Below are positions 14,271-18,546 of a stretch of DNA of 18,546 nucleotides, piece by piece; the stretch's first letter is position 1, and the number at the start of each line of letters is the position of its first letter. This DNA comes from an uncultured Bacillaceae bacterium (GTDB taxonomy: Bacteria; Bacillota; Bacilli; Bacillales; Caldibacillaceae), in the NCBI GenBank assembly GCA_937951955.1, contig CALGAD010000077.1, positions 1-18,546 of the forward strand, read 5' to 3'. The position numbers and the translations under genes were made by a program. The notes below the pieces were generated by a model that had not been told where the DNA came from, did not search any database, and saw nothing but the letters and a program-made list of their open reading frames with translations.

Positions 14271-14714
14271 ATGAATAAACTGCAAGTATATTCCATTTTG
14301 AAAAATGATATTCGCGATATCATTATTCCTTCTGATAAAGTCGCCAATGTCCTCGTGGGTAACAATCTCGAACATGCGTTACTCGTTTTAACAAAATCAG
14401 GATACACTGCCGTACCTGTCCTCGATACAGATTACAAACTGCACGGTTTAATCAGTACGCCGTTAATTTTGGATGCAACGTTAGGACTGGAACGAATTGA
14501 ATTTGAAAATCTGGAACATATCAAAGTAGAAGAAGTGATGCACCGGGATATTCCTTACTTAAAATTAGACGATCCTTTTGAAAGGGCGCTTAATTTGCTT
14601 ATTAACAATCCGTTTCTCTGTGTCGTCGACGATGATTTTCATTTTGAAGGAATCTTAACGAGACGGGTCATTTTAAAAAAACTAGCGGCATTTCTACATC
14701 AAAATAACCGGTGA
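14271..14714 (+). CDS. darB: c-di-AMP-binding CBS-domain protein DarB (YkuL, CbpB)
   Basis: Cytoplasmic protein of 147 residues, the length of B. subtilis YkuL. It consists of two CBS motifs: about 14-75 (D-I-I-I-P ... G-Y-T-A-V-P-V-L-D ... L-H-G-L-I-S) and about 84-143 (V-E-E-V-M ... F-L-C-V-V-D-D ... F-E-G-I-L-T-R-R). Orthologues DarB (B. subtilis) and CbpB (Listeria) bind the second messenger c-di-AMP. Free DarB stimulates the (p)ppGpp synthetase Rel and also interacts with pyruvate carboxylase, linking potassium/c-di-AMP status to the stringent response; this is known for orthologues and inferred here. GGGGAG seven bases upstream fixes the ATG; an in-frame start at 14256 would lie before that SD. 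Single-gene unit with its own terminator. Confidence 0.9.
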   Translation: MNKLQVYSILKNDIRDIIIPSDKVANVLVGNNLEHALLVLTKSGYTAVPVLDTDYKLHGLISTPLILDATLGLERIEFENLEHIKVEEVMHRDIPYLKLDDPFERALNLLINNPFLCVVDDDFHFEGILTRRVILKKLAAFLHQNNR

Positions 14715-14720
14715 TCAAAC

Positions 14721-14778
14721 AATGCTCCCGAAAAGAGAAACAGGCTTTATGGCCTGTATTCCCTCCGGGAGCATTTTT
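14721..14778 (+). terminator. Branched terminator after darB
   Basis: A perfect 10-bp outer stem AATGCTCCCG (14721-14730) with CGGGAGCATT (14766-14775), running into five T, encloses a separate 6-bp hairpin ACAGGC/GCCTGT (14740-14745 with 14752-14757). The unusual insert does not prevent terminator function. Bases 14779-14884 carry no gene I can support. Confidence 0.85.
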
Positions 14779-14884
14779 AAATAGCAATAAATGAACAAAA
14801 GAAGGTAATTTTAAAAATTCATATTTCCCGAACCCGGTATCTTTTTCACACAGTGATGCATCCAGTCCAATGGCAACGATGCGA

Positions 14885-15631
14885 TCACCCGAGGACAATT
14901 TTTTGAAATTGTTCCAGTTCGAGTGTAAACGGAATGATATTCCGTTTCAGGAGCAGGGGATCTGTTTGCCGGTCATTTTTTCCGGTTTTTGTCGTAAAGG
15001 CAAGGGTAAACCACTTTTTTCTTAATAATTCTACATTTCGCTCATGAAATAATCCGAACGGATAGGCAAAGACGTCCTTTACCGGAACGTGGCGATTGCA
15101 TTCATCTAAGTCTCTGGCAAACCGTTCGTCTTTTTCCAACATCATCCGTCCCGTCTTTACATCGTAGCGCTGATGGAAGGAGTCGGTATGGTTGGCGTAT
15201 TCAAACACATCCGCCATTTCATCCAGTTCCTCTTTAGCCAGACACACGCATTTTTCCGGATTATATTCCTTTGGCTCATCATGTAGCCAGCCTGTCACAA
15301 CGAAAGCCACGGCATGAAAGCCGTATTTTTTTAATACCGGATAGGCATATTGTTTCATTGATTGAAAGCAATCATCGAAAGTGATGAGGACTGATTTTTC
15401 GGGAATGTTTTTACCACGATAAAAATAGTCGCGAACTTCAGCTAAAGTTAATGTGTGGAAGTTTTCACGGTATAAAAATTCCATCTGCTCTTCAAATTGA
15501 TCGAGCGTAATGAAGAGGGGAGCGGGCAATTGATCCTCATACTCCTGTTTAACATCAATTGAATACGGTTTTTCCGGATGGAATTCGTCCCGTTTTCGGA
15601 TTTCATGGTATAAGAGCGTTGCAAAACCCAA
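14885..15631 (-). CDS. Polysaccharide deacetylase-like protein without signal peptide
   Basis: Protein of 248 residues with a NodB-type fold. Motif 1 is L-I-T-F-D86-D87-C (usually TFDDG), motif 2 is N-H148-T-D-S-F-H153, and A-Y-P-F-G (189-193) corresponds to the RxPY/G region. The metal-binding Asp and two His are therefore kept, but G after DD is C and the usual Arg before P is Y. The N-terminus (G-F-A-T-L-L-Y-H-E-I) has the L-Y-H typical of family members that start at the deacetylase core, with no signal peptide or anchor. The start is taken as TTG (complement of 15629-15631) with GAGG 8 bases upstream. The frame is open to 15697, but the promoter at 15669-15697 lies inside that part, so a longer protein is unlikely. 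Possible roles are cytosolic deacetylation or non-classical export; substrate unknown. Confidence 0.82.
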   Translation of the reverse strand: MGFATLLYHEIRKRDEFHPEKPYSIDVKQEYEDQLPAPLFITLDQFEEQMEFLYRENFHTLTLAEVRDYFYRGKNIPEKSVLITFDDCFQSMKQYAYPVLKKYGFHAVAFVVTGWLHDEPKEYNPEKCVCLAKEELDEMADVFEYANHTDSFHQRYDVKTGRMMLEKDERFARDLDECNRHVPVKDVFAYPFGLFHERNVELLRKKWFTLAFTTKTGKNDRQTDPLLLKRNIIPFTLELEQFQKIVLG

Positions 15632-15668
15632 ATTCAACACCTCGAAACAATAGTTTGTGAATAATTTC

Positions 15669-15697
15669 ACTATATCCGATAGATGCCGCGGCGTCAA
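15669..15697 (-). promoter_or_regulatory. SigA promoter of the signal-less deacetylase gene
   Basis: On the minus strand TTGACG (15692-15697), a 17-base spacer and TATAGT (15669-15674), both 5 of 6. Start expected near 15662, giving a leader of about 30 bases before the TTG start. Confidence 0.72.
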
Positions 15698-16008
15698 ATG
15701 AATTTCTAACTTTGATCGATAGTGATTTCATGATTCCAACGAAATAATGACATGGTGTTGAACGAAGCAATAAGCAATTTCATTGAAGGGAAAATGAATG
15801 ACAACCCGTGACTGCCTATATTGTTCAACTCGTTTTTCTAAAAAAAGCTGCAGCAAGTCCAATCGCAAATTATTTTTGATCAAGCAGCCTCTAGCGAGTG
15901 TGGAAATTGTATATATTTTTTGAACGATTCAGGAGTCGGAAGGATTCAATGAAATTTTGTCGAAGGATGTTGCTAGGGAGAAACAAACAGGAAAGTGAGG
16001 GATTGAGC
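15698..16008. other. Intergenic region upstream of the Lon-like gene
   Basis: About 310 bases between the divergent deacetylase promoter and the Lon-like start. It holds GTTGAAC (about 15753) and GTTCAAC (about 15823), a 7-base inverted repeat separated by about 60 bases, and a GCTGCAGC palindrome near 15849. I found no confident plus-strand promoter; TATATATT near 15910 could be a -10 with no matching -35. Confidence 0.4.
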
Positions 16009-18435
16009 ATGAGTATGTCAGCGATTGACAAAGTCAAAACGATTCATAAAGTTCCTGTTTCCAAACTGCGAAAGGAAACCGATCCATCCATATTCCCTTT
16101 TGAAACGACCGCGGAGCTTGAAAAGGTGCCGAATCAAATGATCGGCCAGGAACGGGCGGTACAGGCGATGGATTTCGGTCTATCGGTGGAACAATCGGGC
16201 TACAATCTTTTCGTTGTCGGTCCAACCGGTACAGGAAAACTGACCTATACGCTGGATAGTGTTAAAAAAATGGCCAGGAAACTGCCTGTACCGGATGACT
16301 GGTGTTATGTATTTAATTTCGAAAACCCCGATAAACCCCTCGTCATTTCCTTCCCCGCTGGAGAAGGACAGCGGTTCAAGAGCATGATTGAAGATTTGTT
16401 GCTCGATATCGAAAGAGAAATCCGCTCAGCATTTTCCAGTGAGATTTATGAAAAAAATAAACGGAAAATCGTCGATACCTACAGGACAAAAATGGAAAAC
16501 CTCTGGAAAAAAGTAGATGAATTTGCCTTCAATCATCAAGTAAAAATTGAACGAACCCCCCAGGGAATCAAAACATACCCCTTATTATTCGGAAAACCGA
16601 TTCATATCCATGATTTTGAAAAACTTTCCGATGATAATCGGGAAATGGTGAAAGAGCGGGAAAAAATTGTCGAAGAGAAAATTCGGGAAACGGTTCATCA
16701 AATCCGAAAAATTGACGATCAATTCCGGAAGGCCATGGATCAATTCAGGACCAAAACCGTTGCCTTTGCCATTGAAGGACTCTTTGAACCGTTGAAAAAA
16801 GAATATGCGGGCAACCAAAAAGTACTGAATTATTTAGATGCTTATTTCCACGATGTGATTTCCCACTACTCCTATTTTCTCGAAGATGAAAACGACGAAC
16901 ACATTCTCCGATCCCTGGCTGGAACAAAGGAACAGCGCCTGAAGAGATATACCGTCCATTTATTCGTCAACAATCGTCATTTAACTGGTGCCCCCGTGAT
17001 TTATCAAACGAACCCGACCTGTCACAATTTATTCGGTAAAATTGAATATCACGGCTCGTTCGGTAACTGGGTTACCGATTTCACCCATATAAAACCTGGC
17101 GATCTTCACCTGGCCAATGGCGGGTATTTAATTTTACAGGCTGCGGAATTATTGCAGCAACCCTATGCCTGGTCCCGGTTAAAAAGGACGTTGCTCACAA
17201 AGAGTATTCAGCTGGAAAACATGTATGAAGACCGGGCCCTTTATCCGACAAGTGCCTTACGACCGGAACCGATTCCGTTAAATATTAAAGTGATCATCAT
17301 CGGTTCTTACTATCTTTACGAATTGCTTTCGATACTGGATGAGGATTTTCACAAATTATTTAAAGTGAAAGTAGAATTCAGCACCTTCATGAAAAGAACG
17401 GAAGAAAACTGTCTGAAAATGGCCCAGTTCGTAAAAAATTATGCCGAAGCGGAAGGTCTCCTTCCCTTTCATCGCCGGGCAATTAGTCAAATGATCGATT
17501 ACAGCTCTCGCCTTGAGGAACATCAAGAGAAATTATCGACCCGCTTTCAAGACATCACGAAAGTCCTCGTCGAATCAAGCTACTGGGCGAAGAAGGAACG
17601 GGCCCCATTCGTTGATCGCGAACATGTCCTCCGGGCGTTAAAAGAAAAAGCCCAGCGCTCCAACCATATTTCAGAAATGTATCGGGAAATGATTAAGAGC
17701 GGGAAAATTATGGTGGAGACAGAAGGATATCGGATCGGGCAAATTAACGGTTTAGCCGTTATGGGAACGCGGGATGCTACCTTCGGCATACCAACGAAAA
17801 TAACCGCCCAAACGTATGTCGGTAAAAGCGGGATTATGAATATCGAACGGGAGACGGCTTTAAGCGGACAAATTCATAACAAAGGATTGATGATTCTGAC
17901 CGGATTTCTTTCCGGTGAATTTGCGAAAAACAGACCTATTCCTTTATCGGCGAGCATTACTTTCGAACAAACTTACACGCCGATTGATGGGGATAGTGCC
18001 TCCAGCACCGAATTGTATGTTCTCCTTTCATCATTAGCGGAAGTACCGATCAATCAAGGAATTGCCGTCACCGGTTCCGTCAATCAATGGGGCGAAATTC
18101 AACCGATTGGCGGAGTGAACGAGAAAATAGAGGGGTTTTTCCATATTTGTAAAGAAAGGGGATTGACCGGCGAACAGGGGGTCATTATTCCACGGCAAAA
18201 TGTTGTCAATTTAATGCTGGAAGATGAAGTCGTCGCGGCTGTGAAAGAAGGGAAATTCCATATCTGGGCGATCAGCCATATCGCCGAAGGAATCGAGATT
18301 TTAACTGGAGTCAGCGCCGGGCATATCCGGGATAAAAGTGGCCAATATCCACAAGGGACGGTTTTTGCGAGGGTGGAAGAGCGGTTTAAGAAAATGTATG
18401 AAGAAGTGAATAAAGAAAAACAACATGTGGAATGA
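16009..18435 (+). CDS. Lon-family (LonC-like) protease with degenerate ATPase motifs
   Basis: Protein of 808 residues. The N-terminal AAA-like module (AAA_32 type) has G71-P-T-G-T-G-K77-L78-T, a Walker A whose normal Ser/Thr after Lys is Leu. A long charged helical insertion follows (about 130-310). The Walker-B-like segment G-G-Y-L374-I-L-Q377-A-A-E has Gln where the acidic residue should be. The C-terminal S16 Lon protease domain (about 575-790) carries D-G-D-S663 and G-G-V-N-E-K706. The Ser-Lys spacing is 43, the same as in E. coli Lon (S679, K722), so peptidase activity is expected. Known LonC enzymes (for example from Meiothermus) have degenerate ATPase modules and degrade unfolded proteins without ATP; this one may be similar. 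ATG 16009 is chosen with GAGGG 7 bases upstream. An in-frame ATG at 15949 (GGAAGG, 5 bases) is an alternative and would add 20 residues. Confidence 0.88.
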   Translation: MSMSAIDKVKTIHKVPVSKLRKETDPSIFPFETTAELEKVPNQMIGQERAVQAMDFGLSVEQSGYNLFVVGPTGTGKLTYTLDSVKKMARKLPVPDDWCYVFNFENPDKPLVISFPAGEGQRFKSMIEDLLLDIEREIRSAFSSEIYEKNKRKIVDTYRTKMENLWKKVDEFAFNHQVKIERTPQGIKTYPLLFGKPIHIHDFEKLSDDNREMVKEREKIVEEKIRETVHQIRKIDDQFRKAMDQFRTKTVAFAIEGLFEPLKKEYAGNQKVLNYLDAYFHDVISHYSYFLEDENDEHILRSLAGTKEQRLKRYTVHLFVNNRHLTGAPVIYQTNPTCHNLFGKIEYHGSFGNWVTDFTHIKPGDLHLANGGYLILQAAELLQQPYAWSRLKRTLLTKSIQLENMYEDRALYPTSALRPEPIPLNIKVIIIGSYYLYELLSILDEDFHKLFKVKVEFSTFMKRTEENCLKMAQFVKNYAEAEGLLPFHRRAISQMIDYSSRLEEHQEKLSTRFQDITKVLVESSYWAKKERAPFVDREHVLRALKEKAQRSNHISEMYREMIKSGKIMVETEGYRIGQINGLAVMGTRDATFGIPTKITAQTYVGKSGIMNIERETALSGQIHNKGLMILTGFLSGEFAKNRPIPLSASITFEQTYTPIDGDSASSTELYVLLSSLAEVPINQGIAVTGSVNQWGEIQPIGGVNEKIEGFFHICKERGLTGEQGVIIPRQNVVNLMLEDEVVAAVKEGKFHIWAISHIAEGIEILTGVSAGHIRDKSGQYPQGTVFARVEERFKKMYEEVNKEKQHVE

Positions 18436-18444
18436 AATGCGAGG

Positions 18445-18471
18445 CCGGGTCCAGGTACGGACCCGGTTTTT
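18445..18471 (+). terminator. Rho-independent terminator after the Lon-like gene
   Basis: CCGGGTCC (18445-18452) pairs with GGACCCGG (18459-18466), 6-base loop, five T follow. The last 75 bases of the window show nothing further. Confidence 0.92.
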
Positions 18472-18546
18472 AAAAATATTTGTTCGTAATAGAGTCTTGA
18501 AAAAGTATTTTTAAAAGATTTTCATCTTGTAGAAGAGTTCCGGGGG

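Noticed and set aside
14668..14898. Minus-strand open frame of 76 codons overlapping the end of the deacetylase gene and running through the darB terminator into darB.
   Set aside because: It starts at TTG with no SD, crosses the strong branched terminator and overlaps darB antisense; its protein is not recognisable.
1..18546. Search for tRNA/rRNA genes, CRISPR repeats, transposase genes, phage genes and long direct repeats.
   Set aside because: None seen; terminators and gene order are those of ordinary chromosomal core DNA.

Overview
This window looks like ordinary chromosomal core from a low-GC, Gram-positive, spore-forming relative of Bacillus. Shine-Dalgarno sites are strong (AAGGAGG, GGAGG), promoters are of SigA type, and Rho-independent terminators are abundant. 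The gene set and order (clpE, ykvI, ykvS, a ykzS-like gene, ykvT, ptsH-ptsI, ykwC, a cheW-type gene, ykyB, ykuE, ykuL/darB) follow, with gaps, what I recall of the clpE-to-ykuL part of the Bacillus subtilis chromosome. Assignment to Bacillaceae is firm; the genus cannot be fixed from this sequence alone.

Layout. Positions 1-2350 (minus) hold clpE, a Clp/HSP100 unfoldase, with two SigA-like promoters and three CtsR operators in front of it. Positions 2503-5775 hold the YkvI membrane protein (plus), a CPBP-type intramembrane protease-like protein and the small YkvS protein (minus), then a 64-residue small protein and the exported LysM/SleB-type wall hydrolase YkvT (plus). Positions 5919-8868 hold a short-chain dehydrogenase and the ptsH-ptsI operon for the general PTS proteins HPr and Enzyme I. 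These genes have their own promoter and a possible CcpA cre site, with no glucose permease or glcT beside them. Positions 8929-10488 hold the dehydrogenase YkwC and a stand-alone CheW domain protein at the place where B. subtilis has cheV. Positions 10615-12073 (minus) hold the ykuE-ykyB operon; YkuE is a predicted Tat-exported metallophosphoesterase. Positions 12166-13437 hold a lipoprotein fusing a DUF4309-like domain to a NodB polysaccharide deacetylase. An unrecognised 66-residue gene and an unexplained stretch of about 350 bases follow. Positions 14271-14714 hold darB (ykuL), a c-di-AMP-binding CBS protein. Positions 14885-15697 (minus) hold a second, signal-less polysaccharide deacetylase-like protein. 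Positions 16009-18435 hold a large Lon-family protease whose Walker A and Walker B motifs both look degenerate while its Ser-Lys protease dyad is intact.

Functional threads are protein quality control (ClpE, the Lon-like protease, perhaps the CPBP protein), cell-envelope work (YkvT, two deacetylases, YkuE), and carbon/nucleotide signalling (HPr/EI, DarB, CheW). No mobile element, CRISPR array, tRNA, rRNA or prophage was seen. I did not find a clear new multi-gene system. The best candidates for a second look are the degenerate-ATPase Lon-like protease, the unexplained block at 13897-14230, the multi-operator clpE control region, the CheW-only protein at the cheV locus, and the DUF4309-NodB fusion.
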